Below the pieces are notes generated by a model. That model was not told where the DNA came from and did not search any database. It saw only the letters and a list, made by a program, of their open reading frames with translations. Positions 1-10,050 of a stretch of DNA of 64,000 nucleotides are shown piece by piece. A program made the translations under genes and the position numbers. How positions within the stretch are numbered: the stretch's first letter is position 1; each line of letters begins with the position of its first letter. The DNA is from Aurantibacter aestuarii (GTDB lineage Bacteria; Bacteroidota; Bacteroidia; Flavobacteriales; Flavobacteriaceae): contig NZ_PXOQ01000007.1 in NCBI RefSeq assembly GCF_003008425.1, positions 768,419 to 832,418 on the forward strand, read 5' to 3'.

Positions 1-874
1 GTCCGTTTAGTGTTAACTCTAACTCACCATCTACAATTTTTATAGCAAAATCTGGTACTACATGCTCCACCATACGGTTATTTCCCGCATACGAACCACC
101 AGGTTTTGGGTTTAAGCGCTCAATTTCATGAATAGCATCTCTAAGTTGCTCTTCGTTTATATTGAATTTGGCTATTAATTTTTTGTAATGCTTTTTAGTA
201 AACTGATCAAAAGTTTCATCTATAATCCGAATAGCAAGTTCTATTTCAGGTGTTTTTTCTTTTCTGTGAAGCTGAATACTTAAACATTCCTGTAAGTTTC
301 TTGCTCCAACACCAGCAGGATCTAGCTGATGAACAATTTTTAAAATATTATTAACCGTTGAAGAATCTGTATAAACACTTTGGGTAAAAGCTAAATCATC
401 TACAATATCTTCTAAATCCCGACGAATGTATCCGCTATCATCCACACTTCCCACTAAAAATTCAGCAATTTGATATGCTTCTTCACCAAGTGTAAACGTA
501 TTTAACTGGTTAATTAAATGTTGTGTAAATGAAGTTCCTGCAGCATAAGGCATTGTTTTTTCCTCATCGTCGCTGCTATAGTTATTAACGCTTGTTTTAT
601 AATCTGGAATATCGTCGTCACTTAAATAATCGTCTACATTAATATCATCTGCTTCGATGGTTTCATTATCGTTATAGTCGTCTTGCGTGTTATCAAAGTC
701 ATCAAACTCGTCTACAATTTCTTCTTTGCCACTATCTAAAGCAGGATTTTCTTCTAATTCTTGTTTTAAACGTTGTTCAAACTCTTGCGTTGGTAACTGT
801 ATCAGTTTCATTAACTGAATTTGTTGTGGCGAGAGCTTTTGCGAAAGTTTAAATTGTAAAAATTGTTTTAACAT
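1..874 (-). CDS. rpoN: RNA polymerase sigma-54 factor, 5' part only (runs off the left edge)
   Basis: This is the N-terminal 291 codons of sigma-54, the alternative sigma factor that makes RNA polymerase depend on enhancer-binding ATPases. Translating the minus strand from ATG at 874 gives a Q- and L-rich region I (SQKLSPQQIQLMKLIQLP near residues 10-28). A long acidic region II rich in D and E follows (about 40-110), and then the start of the core-binding region (LDPAGVGARNLQECL, LNPKPGG). The C-terminal DNA-binding part and RpoN box lie outside the window. The gene sits downstream of the asnS terminator. Identification rests on these regions and is secure. Confidence 0.93.
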   Translation of the reverse strand, partial: MLKQFLQFKLSQKLSPQQIQLMKLIQLPTQEFEQRLKQELEENPALDSGKEEIVDEFDDFDNTQDDYNDNETIEADDINVDDYLSDDDIPDYKTSVNNYSSDDEEKTMPYAAGTSFTQHLINQLNTFTLGEEAYQIAEFLVGSVDDSGYIRRDLEDIVDDLAFTQSVYTDSSTVNNILKIVHQLDPAGVGARNLQECLSIQLHRKEKTPEIELAIRIIDETFDQFTKKHYKKLIAKFNINEEQLRDAIHEIERLNPKPGGSYAGNNRMVEHVVPDFAIKIVDGELELTLNG

Positions 875-895
875 AGGGGTTTTAGTAAAAGACTA

Positions 896-941
896 AAATA
901 AAAAAAACAATCTACATAACAGGAGTTGTGTAGATTGTTTT
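896..941 (-). terminator. Intrinsic terminator after asnS
   Basis: A 13-bp perfect stem (arms 904-916 and 929-941, 12-nt loop) is followed on the minus strand by a run of T. It lies between asnS and rpoN, so it should end the MMPL-asnS transcript before rpoN. Confidence 0.8.
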
Positions 942-989
942 AAGAGTAATTTATGTATTATTTACTATTAATCTAAATAGACCAATAAT

Positions 990-2420
990 TTAAAATTCCG
1001 CATTTTGAGGCGTTCTTGGATAAGGGATTACATCTCTAATATTAGTCATTCCAGTTACGAACATAACCAAACGTTCAAAACCTAAACCAAATCCAGAGTG
1101 TACTGCAGTACCATACTTACGTAAATCTAGGTACCACCATAACTCTTCTTCAGAAATATCCAAAACTGCCATTTTTTCTTTTAAAACATCTAAGCGTTCT
1201 TCACGTTGAGAGCCACCTACAATTTCTCCAATACCAGGAAACAAAATATCCATAGCTCTAACGGTTTTTCCATCTTCATTTAAACGCATATAAAACGCTT
1301 TAATGTTAGCAGGATAATCGAATAAAATGACAGGACACTTAAAGTGTTTTTCTACTAAGAAACGTTCGTGTTCCGATTGTAAATCGGCTCCCCATTCTTC
1401 AATTAAATAATTAAATTTCTTTTTCTTATTAGGTTTAGAATTTCTTAAAATATCAATTGCTTCGGTATAACTTACACGTTTAAAGTTATTTTCGACTACA
1501 AAATTTAATTTTTCAATTAAACTTAATTCGTTACGTTCTGCTTGAGGTTTTGTTTTGTCTTCATCTAAAAGACGATTATTTAAAAACTCGATATCGTCTT
1601 TGTTATGTTCTAAAACATAGTTAATAACAGATTTCATAAAATCTTCAGCCAAATCCATATTTCCAGCTAAATCCATAAAAGCAACTTCAGGTTCAATCAT
1701 CCAGAATTCAGATAAGTGACGTGACGTGTTTGAATTTTCTGCTCTAAACGTTGGACCAAAAGTGTATACTTTTCCTAAAGACATGGCATAAGTTTCAGCT
1801 TCTAACTGACCAGAAACGGTTAAGTTAGTGTCTTTTCCAAAGAAATTTTTAGAATGATCAACCTCACCAGATTCTGTTAATGGTGGGTTTTTCTGGTCTA
1901 ATGTACTTACACGAAACATTTCACCAGCACCTTCAGCATCACTACCCGTAATAATTGGTGTGTGCATGTAGTTAAAACCATTATCGTTAAAATATTTGTG
2001 TACCGCAAAAGATAATGATGAACGTAAGCGCATTACAGCACTAAATGTATTTGTTCTTGTGCGTAAATGTGCATTTTCTCTTAAAAACTCAAAAGAGTGT
2101 TTTTTAGGTTGAATAGGATAGGTTTCCGGATCTGAATCTCCTAAAATCTCCAGTTTTTTTACATTTATTTCAACATTTTGTCCTTTCCCTTGACTTTCGA
2201 TTAACTCACCAGTTATACTTACCGCAGCTCCTGTAGTTATTCGTTTTAAAATGGATTCATCGGTGTTTTCAAAATCGACCACACATTGAATGTTGTGTAA
2301 TGAAGATCCATCATTTAAGGCAATAAATCTGTTAGCTCTAAATGTTCTTACCCAACCTTTAATTTCAACATGTTCTAAAGGTTGACTTTTTAATAATTGT
2401 GAGATATTTAGTGTTTTCAT
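990..2420 (-). CDS. asnS: Asparaginyl-tRNA synthetase
   Basis: It charges tRNA-Asn with asparagine in the cytoplasm, using ATP. The 476-aa protein has the N-terminal OB-fold anticodon-binding domain ([21 protein letters not shown] near 18-38). A class II catalytic core follows, with motif 2 ([22 protein letters not shown], around 224-245) and motif 3 ([12 protein letters not shown] from about 443). Length is typical for bacterial AsnRS, and the AspRS-specific insertion is absent. It starts 19 nt after the transporter stop codon on the same strand, so the two are probably co-transcribed. A strong terminator follows. Confidence 0.97.
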   Translation of the reverse strand: MKTLNISQLLKSQPLEHVEIKGWVRTFRANRFIALNDGSSLHNIQCVVDFENTDESILKRITTGAAVSITGELIESQGKGQNVEINVKKLEILGDSDPETYPIQPKKHSFEFLRENAHLRTRTNTFSAVMRLRSSLSFAVHKYFNDNGFNYMHTPIITGSDAEGAGEMFRVSTLDQKNPPLTESGEVDHSKNFFGKDTNLTVSGQLEAETYAMSLGKVYTFGPTFRAENSNTSRHLSEFWMIEPEVAFMDLAGNMDLAEDFMKSVINYVLEHNKDDIEFLNNRLLDEDKTKPQAERNELSLIEKLNFVVENNFKRVSYTEAIDILRNSKPNKKKKFNYLIEEWGADLQSEHERFLVEKHFKCPVILFDYPANIKAFYMRLNEDGKTVRAMDILFPGIGEIVGGSQREERLDVLKEKMAVLDISEEELWWYLDLRKYGTAVHSGFGLGFERLVMFVTGMTNIRDVIPYPRTPQNAEF

Positions 2421-2439
2421 AAATGTGTTAAAAATATAA

Positions 2440-4854
2440 TTATTTTAATATATCGTTTTCCTCTGCGTCATCATCTTCAGCAGGAATGATATTTATAGAA
2501 GGTTCTTTAAAGACTTCTTTATTAGCTATACTACGTTCTAAAGATAATAGTAAAGATGGTAATAGTAATAAATTGGATAGCATGGCAAACAGTAGGGTTA
2601 CCGATACTAATGCGCCTAAAGCTACTGTGCCACCAAAACTAGAAATGGTAAATACAGAGAAGCCGAAAAATAAGACAATAGAAGTATAAAACATACTTAC
2701 GCCAGTTTCTCTTAAAGCGGCGTACACCGAACGTTTGATACGCCAGTTATTAGCTAGTAATTCTTGACGGTATTTTGCTAAAAAGTGAATGGTATCATCA
2801 ACCGAAATTCCAAAAGCAATACTAAACACTAATATGGTTGATGGTTTTATTGGTACTCCTAAATAGCCCATTAACCCTGCTGTAACTACTAATGGCAATA
2901 AGTTTGGGATTAGAGATACAATAATCATTCTGGCTGACCTAAACATAAATGCCATAAACAAAGCAATTAAAACGACTGCTAAGCTTAAAGATAATGCAAG
3001 GTTTTTAACCAAGTAAGTTGTTCCTTTCTGGAAAACGAGCGCTTTACCTGTCATGATTACATCGTAGCGTTCTTCAGGAAAAAGCTTATATATTTCGGTT
3101 TGGATGTTTTCTTCGATTGTTTTCATTTTATCCGTACCAATATCTTTCATGAAGGTTGTAATACGGGCATATTGTCCTGTACTATCCACAAAATTACTTA
3201 AAAGATTAGCATCTGTAGCTCCAGAATTTTTTACGTATTGTAAGATAAAAGTATTCTCTTGGCTAGAAGGTAAATCGTAATATTCAGGATTTCCGTTATA
3301 ATAAGCTTGTTTGGCATATTTAACCAGGCTAACTACAGAAACAGGTTTAGATAACTCAGGAATTTCATTTATAAATTCCTCGAGCTCATTCATGCGTTTA
3401 AGCGTAGCTAGTTTCATAACCCCTTTTTTACGCTTGGTATCAATCATAATTTCTACAGGCATTACCCCATCAAACTCTTCTTCAAAGAAGCGAATATCTT
3501 CAAAAAACTCGGTTTTTTTAGGCATGTCTTCTATAAGACTTCCTGATATTTTTATTTGAAAAATACCAATAATTGACGTCACAATTAATACAAAAGCGAT
3601 ACTGTAAATGGCAATACGTCGTTCTTTGACCATACGTTCCATCCAGTCCACAAATGCCCCAATCCATCGTTTATTTAAATGGTTTAAGTGTCTTGGTTTT
3701 GGATACGGTAAAAAGGTATAAAGTATAGGTATTATTAATAAGCATAAAATAAAAATAGCTATAATACTTAAAGACGCTACAACACCAAATTCCTTTAAAA
3801 GTTTGCTTTCTGTAATTATAAACGTAGCAAAACCAGATGCGGTTGTTACATTAGTCATTAACGTAGCGTTACCCACTTTTGTAATAACACGTTGTAAAGA
3901 CTTTACTTTATTACCATGAAGCTTTACTTCATGTTGGTATTTATTTATTAAAAAGATACAATTAGGAATACCAATTACGATGATTAATGGTGGAATAAGT
4001 GCTGTTAAAACAGTAATTTCGTAGTGAAGTAAGCCAAGGAAGCCTAATGTCCACATCACACCAATACATACTACAATTAGCGATATAATGGTTGCTCTAA
4101 ATGATCTAAAAAAGAAAAAGAAAATTAGTGATGTAACAAAAAGTGCAGCAGCAACAAATAAACCAATTTCATCTACAATATTTTGAGCATTTAGGGTACG
4201 GATATACGGCATCCCCGAGATACGCACGTTAACCTTATAAGTTTCTTCAAACGCCTTTATTTTTGGTAAAAGATCATCTATAATAAAATCTTTTCTGGCT
4301 TGAGTATTAACAATATCTTTCTTTAAATAAATAGCCGATCTAATGGTTTTAACTTCGGCGTTATTGAATAAAAAATTATCGTAAAATGGATATTTCTCAA
4401 ATAAATCGCCTTTAAGCCGATTTAATTCCTGCTGTGTTTTAACCGAATCTTTTATAAAAGGTTGAACGTCAAACTTTTTTAATTCGTTATTTTTTATAAG
4501 TTTTTGAAGGTCTTTTATGGAGACTACAGAAGCAACACTTGGGTTGTTTTTAAAGTTTTGAGCTAAATTGTTCCAAGCATTTAAGGTTTCTACTGTATAC
4601 AGTTTATTATCTTTTATACCAAGAATAACCAAGTTTCCTTCTTCTCCAAAAACATCTAAGAAATTATTGTAAGTTAAATTAACTTCATGTTCGTCTGGTA
4701 AAAGGTTGGCTTCAGTATAGGTAAAGCGCATGTGTTTCCATTGCGTGCTTAATAACAAAGTTATTAATACAACAAAAATAAGGATGCCAATTTTATTTCT
4801 TAAGATAAGTCTAGCAAGAACATCCCAGAAATTTTTCGAAAAAAGTTTTAACAT
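2440..4854 (-). CDS. MMPL/RND-family transporter
   Basis: An 804-aa inner-membrane protein of the resistance-nodulation-division superfamily, MMPL branch. The architecture is the classic duplicated one: a membrane helix near 22-40, a large periplasmic domain, and a block of five to six helices (about 225-390). A second helix, a second periplasmic domain and a second helix block (about 610-785) follow. The helix-4-like motif [10 protein letters not shown] lies around 682-691 and carries the acidic residues used for proton coupling in this family. The substrate cannot be read from the sequence; lipids or hydrophobic molecules are usual. It lies directly upstream of asnS, and that pairing may reflect transcription rather than function. 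Confidence 0.9.
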   Translation of the reverse strand: MLKLFSKNFWDVLARLILRNKIGILIFVVLITLLLSTQWKHMRFTYTEANLLPDEHEVNLTYNNFLDVFGEEGNLVILGIKDNKLYTVETLNAWNNLAQNFKNNPSVASVVSIKDLQKLIKNNELKKFDVQPFIKDSVKTQQELNRLKGDLFEKYPFYDNFLFNNAEVKTIRSAIYLKKDIVNTQARKDFIIDDLLPKIKAFEETYKVNVRISGMPYIRTLNAQNIVDEIGLFVAAALFVTSLIFFFFFRSFRATIISLIVVCIGVMWTLGFLGLLHYEITVLTALIPPLIIVIGIPNCIFLINKYQHEVKLHGNKVKSLQRVITKVGNATLMTNVTTASGFATFIITESKLLKEFGVVASLSIIAIFILCLLIIPILYTFLPYPKPRHLNHLNKRWIGAFVDWMERMVKERRIAIYSIAFVLIVTSIIGIFQIKISGSLIEDMPKKTEFFEDIRFFEEEFDGVMPVEIMIDTKRKKGVMKLATLKRMNELEEFINEIPELSKPVSVVSLVKYAKQAYYNGNPEYYDLPSSQENTFILQYVKNSGATDANLLSNFVDSTGQYARITTFMKDIGTDKMKTIEENIQTEIYKLFPEERYDVIMTGKALVFQKGTTYLVKNLALSLSLAVVLIALFMAFMFRSARMIIVSLIPNLLPLVVTAGLMGYLGVPIKPSTILVFSIAFGISVDDTIHFLAKYRQELLANNWRIKRSVYAALRETGVSMFYTSIVLFFGFSVFTISSFGGTVALGALVSVTLLFAMLSNLLLLPSLLLSLERSIANKEVFKEPSINIIPAEDDDAEENDILK

Positions 4855-4873
4855 ATCGCTTTAAAAAACAGCG

Positions 4874-4881
4874 CAAAGGTA
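4874..4881 (-). promoter_or_regulatory. Putative -7 element for the MMPL-asnS unit
   Basis: On the minus strand this reads TACCTTTG, an exact match to the Bacteroidota TAnnTTTG box, 19 nt before the transporter start codon. No TTG is seen at the expected -33 distance, so the call rests on the -7 box and position alone. Confidence 0.5.
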
Positions 4882-4917
4882 GTTAAATCCTTATAAATTT
4901 AAAGACTAAATTGGAGA

Positions 4918-6171
4918 TTATAATGTAATGTTAAATGTAAATTTTATGGCAATATTATCTTCTTCTAAAGGTAAGTGGTAAGCTCCATAACGATAGGTGG
5001 TACTTAAGCCAAAGCCAAAAAGTAATTTGTTTAACTCGAAACCCGCTTCAGTATAACCATGCTCTAAGGTACCAAAGTCTATACCATCATGTCTATTAAT
5101 GTTTTTCATGTTACCAATTGCTAAACGATTAATAAGAACCAATTGAGGATTAAATTTTTTTCCAAAATGAAAAGGCTCAAAATAATGTTTAAAGATTAAT
5201 GTAGAAAAGCGGTCTGAGAAAAACTCATTAAAATACATGGTTTCAAAACTATTAATCCCAGCAACAGAAAAACGTTGCCCTATAGTTTCTTTGTTTATGT
5301 TATTTGGGTAAGCATGATACATATCTGTAATTGGAGTATCTCCATGAGCATATCCTGCAGTAAATGTTAGTATAGAGAAAGATTCTGGTTCGTTGTAATC
5401 AAACTTTTGGACAACTCTTAAATCGGTTTTAGAGAAATTAAAATCGGCATCAAATACATTTTTAAAACTCTTTGTGTATTGCAGAGTGAATTTTGGAAAT
5501 CCATCTTTTGTAATTTTTTTGGTTTCAGGGTCAATCTCCGTAAATGGCATCCATTGTAGTGCTAATTTACCAATAGATGTTCCAAAATCACGATAATCTT
5601 TGCCGTCTAACACATAAGTATAGCCATATTTTGGTTCAATATTATTTACAGAAACCTGAAATTCAGAAAGTAATTTGGGTAAAATTTCATGCTCAACAGT
5701 AACTTTATTAGATACATGTCTATGAAATAGGCTAATGTTTAAAAGTCTAGGTTCAAAAAATTGAAAGAAGCGTTTATCTAAGATAAATTGAGTGCTTCCT
5801 GTTTCGGTTAAATCGTCTGTGTAGGAATAGTTAATCCAAGTGTTAGTGTCTTCGGCAACTTTATAACCGCCACCAACACTATACTTAATAGTTTTATCTA
5901 CAAAACCGTAAACAATATAGCTATTAATTCTAAATTTTTTTGAAAACTCATCATTTGTGATTCCACCAATTCCACTTCTAAACCCTTCGTACTGATTGTA
6001 TTTTACTAAATATCTTAAATCGAATTTAAATAATTTAGAAGGTAAAAATCCTTGACCTATTTCTTTTAATAAATTTACACGTTTTATAGAATCATTAATA
6101 GGCGTTTCCGTCTGGGCTTGAAGCGATAAACCAAACAAAACAAAAACAACAAATATTAATTTTCTAATCAT
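4918..6171 (-). CDS. Outer-membrane beta-barrel protein, short DUF5686-type
   Basis: A 417-aa exported protein with a clear signal peptide ending LSLQAQ near residue 20. The rest is rich in alternating aromatic/polar beta strands, and it ends in a strand finishing ITL, typical of outer-membrane barrels. Phrases such as FRSGIGGITNDEFSKKFRINSYIVYGF and TNTWINYSYTDDL resemble the C-terminal barrel half of DUF5686 proteins. Those are usually about 800 aa and begin with a carboxypeptidase-like domain. Here that first half is missing, yet the protein has its own signal peptide, so it looks like a natural short form rather than a broken gene. Function unknown. It lies between the frr terminator and the transporter gene. 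Confidence 0.72.
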   Translation of the reverse strand: MIRKLIFVVFVLFGLSLQAQTETPINDSIKRVNLLKEIGQGFLPSKLFKFDLRYLVKYNQYEGFRSGIGGITNDEFSKKFRINSYIVYGFVDKTIKYSVGGGYKVAEDTNTWINYSYTDDLTETGSTQFILDKRFFQFFEPRLLNISLFHRHVSNKVTVEHEILPKLLSEFQVSVNNIEPKYGYTYVLDGKDYRDFGTSIGKLALQWMPFTEIDPETKKITKDGFPKFTLQYTKSFKNVFDADFNFSKTDLRVVQKFDYNEPESFSILTFTAGYAHGDTPITDMYHAYPNNINKETIGQRFSVAGINSFETMYFNEFFSDRFSTLIFKHYFEPFHFGKKFNPQLVLINRLAIGNMKNINRHDGIDFGTLEHGYTEAGFELNKLLFGFGLSTTYRYGAYHLPLEEDNIAIKFTFNITL

Positions 6172-6202
6172 GTAATATATAAGTGCTAAAAAAGTAAAAA
6201 GT

Positions 6203-6230
6203 TAAAAAAAAGCGACTTTCAAGTCGCTTC
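6203..6230 (-). terminator. Intrinsic terminator after frr
   Basis: A GC-containing 9-bp stem (AAGCGACTT / AAGTCGCTT, 6210-6229) with a 2-nt loop is followed on the minus strand by eight T residues. It lies just past the frr stop codon. Confidence 0.85.
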
Positions 6231-6233
6231 TAA

Positions 6234-6791
6234 TTATACGGTCATAATTTCTTTTTCTTTTACGCCAAGCGTATCATCGATGAGTTTTATATAACTATCT
6301 GTTAACTTTTGAACATCATCTTCGGCGTTTTTTTGTAAGTCTTCAGAAATATCGTCTAAATTTTTAATTTCGTTGTTGGCATCTTTACGTGCATTACGTA
6401 CACCAACTTTAGCATCTTCTGCTTCTGCTTTAGCCTGTTTAGCTAAATCACGACGTCTTTCTTCAGTTAAAGGTGGAACGCTAATAATAATCATGTCTCC
6501 ATTATTCATTGGATTGAAGCCTAAATTAGCTATCATGATAGCTTTTTCAATAGGCTGCATCATGTTTTTTTCCCAAGGTTGTACGGTAATGGTTCTTCCA
6601 TCTGGGGTGTTTACATTCGCTACCTGAGATAATGGGGTTTGAGACCCATAATAATCGACCATCACACTTCCTAACATGGCAGGACTTGCTTTACCAGCTC
6701 TAATATTAACAAATTGTTTTTCTAAATGCTTTATGGCAGCAATCATAGATTCTTTGGTAGAATCAAGTATAAATTTAATATCGTCGTTCAT
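6234..6791 (-). CDS. frr: Ribosome recycling factor
   Basis: A 185-aa RRF that, with EF-G, splits the post-termination ribosome. Family signatures include IRAGKASPAML (about 30-40), VDYYGSQTPLSQVANV (about 45-60) and the C-terminal triple-helix segments PPLTEERRRDLAKQAKAEAE. Length matches the usual 185 residues. It follows pyrH by about 50 nt on the same strand, the standard pyrH-frr pairing of bacteria, and a strong terminator closes the unit. Confidence 0.97.
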   Translation of the reverse strand: MNDDIKFILDSTKESMIAAIKHLEKQFVNIRAGKASPAMLGSVMVDYYGSQTPLSQVANVNTPDGRTITVQPWEKNMMQPIEKAIMIANLGFNPMNNGDMIIISVPPLTEERRRDLAKQAKAEAEDAKVGVRNARKDANNEIKNLDDISEDLQKNAEDDVQKLTDSYIKLIDDTLGVKEKEIMTV

Positions 6792-6840
6792 TTTTTATAA
6801 TCTTTAATTAGCTAGATTTATCCAAAAATTAAGCCAAAGC

Positions 6841-7548
6841 TTAAAAGTTAACTTCTGTACCAATAGTTTCTCCAGAAACAACCTTTAACAAGTTCCCTGG
6901 TGTATTCATATCAAAAACAATAATAGGCAGGTTGTTTTCCTGACTTAGTGTAAATGCAGTAGTGTCCATAACTTTTAAGCCTTTACGTAAGACATCGTCA
7001 AAAGTAATATGGTCAAATTTAACTGCTGTAGTGTCTTTTTCTGGATCTACATTATAGATTCCATCAACTCTTGTTCCTTTTAATATCACATCAGCTTCAA
7101 TTTCTATAGCTCTTAATACTGCTGCAGAATCTGTTGTGAAGTAAGGGTTTCCTGTGCCGCCACCAAATATAACTACACGACCTTTACTTAAGTGATTCAT
7201 TGCTTTACGTCTAATAAAAGGCTCTGCAACTTCATCTATTTTAATAGCAGTTTGCAGTCTGGTTTGTATACCAGCATCTTCCAGTGCACTTTGTAATGCC
7301 AAACCATTAATAACGGTTGCTAGCATCCCCATATGGTCGCCCTGTACACGATCCATACCATTACTGGCACCAGCTACACCTCTAAATATGTTTCCGCCTC
7401 CAATAACTATAGCAACTTCAACACCTTGATCGGTAATGGTTTTTATGTCTTGAGCGTATTCCGATAAACGTTCTGGATCTATACCATATTGGCGTTTTCC
7501 CATTAAAGCCTCTCCAGATAATTTTAAAAGAATTCTCTTATATTTCAT
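6841..7548 (-). CDS. pyrH: UMP kinase
   Basis: It phosphorylates UMP to UDP in pyrimidine nucleotide synthesis. It belongs to the amino-acid-kinase fold, which is distinct from the eukaryotic-type enzyme. The 235-aa protein shows KLSGEALMG at the start, the glycine loop IGGGNIFRG (about 49-57), [14 protein letters not shown] in the middle and [13 protein letters not shown] (about 157-169). Length is normal. It is the first gene of the pyrH-frr unit, with a -7-type promoter box just upstream and the tsf terminator beyond that. Confidence 0.97.
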   Translation of the reverse strand: MKYKRILLKLSGEALMGKRQYGIDPERLSEYAQDIKTITDQGVEVAIVIGGGNIFRGVAGASNGMDRVQGDHMGMLATVINGLALQSALEDAGIQTRLQTAIKIDEVAEPFIRRKAMNHLSKGRVVIFGGGTGNPYFTTDSAAVLRAIEIEADVILKGTRVDGIYNVDPEKDTTAVKFDHITFDDVLRKGLKVMDTTAFTLSQENNLPIIVFDMNTPGNLLKVVSGETIGTEVNF

Positions 7549-7567
7549 AATGTGAGTTATTGTGTTG

Positions 7568-7575
7568 CAAAACTA
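7568..7575 (-). promoter_or_regulatory. Putative -7 element for pyrH-frr
   Basis: It reads TAGTTTTG on the minus strand, an exact TAnnTTTG match 19 nt before the pyrH start codon and downstream of the tsf terminator. A good -33 TTG is not obvious. Confidence 0.5.
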
Positions 7576-7623
7576 CATATTTTTTTAATAATTGAATTTA
7601 ATATTTTGCTAACTTTTTAAATG

Positions 7624-7660
7624 AAAAAAGCCACCAACTCCAAAAAGAGTGGTGGCTTTA
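7624..7660 (-). terminator. Intrinsic terminator after tsf
   Basis: A long stem made of a 9-bp GCCACC-containing arm plus a further 4 bp after one bulged base, with a short A-rich loop, is followed on the minus strand by six T. It lies 20 nt past the tsf stop codon and separates the ribosomal-protein operon from pyrH. Confidence 0.85.
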
Positions 7661-7679
7661 TATAAAAAGGTGTATTATA

Positions 7680-8639
7680 TTATCCTAAAGAAACACGTTT
7701 GAAGTCTAAAACTTCAACACCTTCACCAGCTACATATTCTGCAACGGTTTTCTTTTCGTCTTTAATAAATTTCTGATCTAATAAACACTGCTCTTGGTCT
7801 AAAGTAGTGTTGTCAGACACGAAACGCTCCATTTTTCCTGGTAAAATATTACCCCAGATTTTTTCTGGTTTACCTTCTGCAGCTAATTGCGCTTTAGCAT
7901 CTTCTTCTGCTTTAGCCATAACTTCAGGAGTTAATTGAGACATAGAGATGTATTGAGGTACATTTTTTAATGGTTTCCCTAAACGACCTAATTCTTCATT
8001 GTCTTTTTCAATCACTGCAATACGAGCTTCAGTTTCAGAAGCTACATAAGCAGGATCAAAACCTTTATAAGATAAAGACGTTGCACCCATAGAAGCAACT
8101 TGCATCGCTACATCTTTAGCAACACCTTCGTTCTCTTTGTTTAATCCAACTAATGCACCAATTTTATTGATGTGTACGTAAGATCCAACGTATGGAGCAT
8201 TTAATTTTTCAAAAGCATTAATTTCTAATTTTTCACCTACTACACCAGTTTGTTCAACTAGTTTTTCAGCTACGGTCATACCACCGAAATCTGCTTTTAA
8301 GAAGTCCTCTTTAGTATCGTAATTGATAGCGATATCTGCAAATTGACTAGCTAATTCTAAGAAAGATTCATTTTTACCAACGAAATCTGTTTCACAACCT
8401 AATACAATTGCAACACCAGAAGTGTTATCGTCGTTAATCTTAATAGCAGCAGCTCCTTCAGAAGAATCTCTGTCTGCTCTTTTTTCAGCAACTTTTTGAC
8501 CTTTTTTACGTAAAACGTCAATTGCTTTATCAAAATCACCTCCAGCTTCAACTAAAGCTTTTTTACAGTCCATCATACCTGCACCAGTTGCTTGTCTAAG
8601 CTTATTTACTTCTGCTGCTGAAATTTTTACTTCACTCAT
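7680..8639 (-). CDS. tsf: Translation elongation factor Ts
   Basis: The guanine-nucleotide exchange factor for EF-Tu. The 319-aa protein opens with the UBA-like domain and the family signature VNKLRQATGAGMMDCKKAL (about 11-29). It then has GCETDFVGKNESF (about 81-93), the TDFV core that contacts EF-Tu. The size suits the Bacteroidota form, which is slightly longer than that of E. coli. It follows rpsB on the same strand, as in most bacteria, but an 85-nt gap with a terminator-like hairpin lies between them. Confidence 0.97.
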   Translation of the reverse strand: MSEVKISAAEVNKLRQATGAGMMDCKKALVEAGGDFDKAIDVLRKKGQKVAEKRADRDSSEGAAAIKINDDNTSGVAIVLGCETDFVGKNESFLELASQFADIAINYDTKEDFLKADFGGMTVAEKLVEQTGVVGEKLEINAFEKLNAPYVGSYVHINKIGALVGLNKENEGVAKDVAMQVASMGATSLSYKGFDPAYVASETEARIAVIEKDNEELGRLGKPLKNVPQYISMSQLTPEVMAKAEEDAKAQLAAEGKPEKIWGNILPGKMERFVSDNTTLDQEQCLLDQKFIKDEKKTVAEYVAGEGVEVLDFKRVSLG

Positions 8640-8652
8640 TATGCGTATAATT

Positions 8653-8703
8653 TAAAAAAAGTCGTTTAAAATGTTTCTGCAAAGAAAAAGATTAAACGAC
8701 TTT
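8653..8703 (-). terminator. Terminator-like hairpin between rpsB and tsf
   Basis: A 12-bp AT/GC stem (arms 8659-8670 and 8692-8703) with a 21-nt loop is followed by a T run on the minus strand, just upstream of the tsf start. It could be a partial terminator lowering tsf relative to rpsB, or a processing site. Confidence 0.6.
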
Positions 8704-8724
8704 ATAAGGTTTCGTAATTGTTAA

Positions 8725-9492
8725 TTATTCTTCTTCGTTTGCTGCTACTGCTTTCGCTTTTTTAGCAGGCTTATCTGCTTTAGCAGCATCTTTGTCTGCT
8801 TTAGCCGCTTTACGCTCATTTAATCCGCTTGTTACAGCTTCAGTTACATGAGTTAAAACTTTATCTATTGATTTAGAAGCATCATCATTTGATGGTATTA
8901 CGTAATCCACTTCACGAGGATCTGAATTAGTATCTACCATTGCAAAAATAGGAATGTTTAATTTCTGAGCTTCTTTAATTGCAATATGTTCACGTTTAAT
9001 ATCGATAACAAACAAAGCACCTGGTAAACGAGTCATATCTGCTATAGAACCTAAGTTTTTCTCTAACTTAGCTCTAAGACGATCTACTTGTAAACGTTCT
9101 TTTTTAGAAAGTGTGTTAAACGTTCCGTCTTTCTTCATTCTATCAATTGTAGACATTTTTTTAATTGCCTTACGAATTGTAACGAAGTTAGTTAACATAC
9201 CACCTGGCCATCTTTCTGTGATGTAAGGCATGTTGATGTTACCTGCTTTTTCAGCAACGATATCTTTTGCTTGTTTCTTAGTTGCAACAAATAAAATTTT
9301 ACGACCTGAAGCTGCTATTTTAGCTAATGCTTCTCCAGCTTCGTCAATTTTAGCTGCGGTTTTATATAGGTTAATGATATGGATACCATTACGCTCCATA
9401 TAAATGTAAGGAGCCATGTTTGGATCCCATTTACGAGTCAAGTGACCAAAATGTACACCTGCTTCTAATAATTCTTTTACTTCTACTGCCAT
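8725..9492 (-). CDS. rpsB: 30S ribosomal protein S2
   Basis: A component of the small-subunit back. The frame is open for 11 more codons upstream, but the conserved S2 start is MAVEVKELLEAGVHFGH, so I place the start at 9492 (255 aa). Family signatures are HFGHLTRKWDPNMAPYIY, ATKKQAKDIV, TERWPGGMLTNF and LFVIDIKREHIAIKEA. The C-terminus carries a lysine/alanine-rich tail common in Bacteroidota S2. It lies downstream of rplM-rpsI with 171 nt between, a gap that can fold into nested hairpins. Confidence 0.97.
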   Translation of the reverse strand: MAVEVKELLEAGVHFGHLTRKWDPNMAPYIYMERNGIHIINLYKTAAKIDEAGEALAKIAASGRKILFVATKKQAKDIVAEKAGNINMPYITERWPGGMLTNFVTIRKAIKKMSTIDRMKKDGTFNTLSKKERLQVDRLRAKLEKNLGSIADMTRLPGALFVIDIKREHIAIKEAQKLNIPIFAMVDTNSDPREVDYVIPSNDDASKSIDKVLTHVTEAVTSGLNERKAAKADKDAAKADKPAKKAKAVAANEEE

Positions 9493-9663
9493 TTTGTAAT
9501 AGTTTACGTTCTGTTGAATTAGCAATGTTCCATTGGGCTTTAAGCAATTAGCTTAGGCTTTTGGCTGCATTTAGATGCTAAACTAGATCCTGCGATTAAG
9601 CTAGGACAACAATAACTGTTTAATGTTTTAAATGTTTTGGATAGAATATATCCAATAATAATA

Positions 9664-10050
9664 TTAACGTTTCGAGAATTGAAATTTCTTACGAGCTTTC
9701 TTCTGACCGAATTTCTTACGTTCAACCATTCTTGGGTCTCTTGTTAATAAACCTTCTGGCTTTAAGATTAATCTGTTTTCAGCATCTAACTCACACATTG
9801 CGCGAGAAATTGCTAAACGGATTGCTTCTGCCTGTCCAGTAATACCACCACCAAAAACATTTACTTTAATATCAAAGTTACCATCGTTGCTAGTAAGCAT
9901 TAACGGCTGGTTTACTTTGTACTGTAAAGTTGCTGTTGGAAAGTAAGTATTTAATTCTTTTTTGTTTATCGTGATTTTTCCTGTTCCTTGAGAAACATAA
10001 GCACGAGCCACAGCCGTTTTACGACGACCAATTTTGTGAATTACCTCCAT
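9664..10050 (-). CDS. rpsI: 30S ribosomal protein S9
   Basis: A small-subunit protein whose C-terminal tail reaches the P-site tRNA. The 128-aa protein has the expected IGRRKTAVARAYV (about 6-18), FGGGITGQAEAIRLAISRA (about 66-84) and basic C-terminus ending FQFSKR. The start codon overlaps the rplM stop codon by one base (TAATG), so translation of the two is coupled. Confidence 0.97.
   Translation of the reverse strand: MEVIHKIGRRKTAVARAYVSQGTGKITINKKELNTYFPTATLQYKVNQPLMLTSNDGNFDIKVNVFGGGITGQAEAIRLAISRAMCELDAENRLILKPEGLLTRDPRMVERKKFGQKKARKKFQFSKR

Noticed and set aside
9540-9725. A 61-codon reading frame upstream of rpsB
   Set aside because: It overlaps rpsI in another frame and has no recognisable features; it is a shadow frame.
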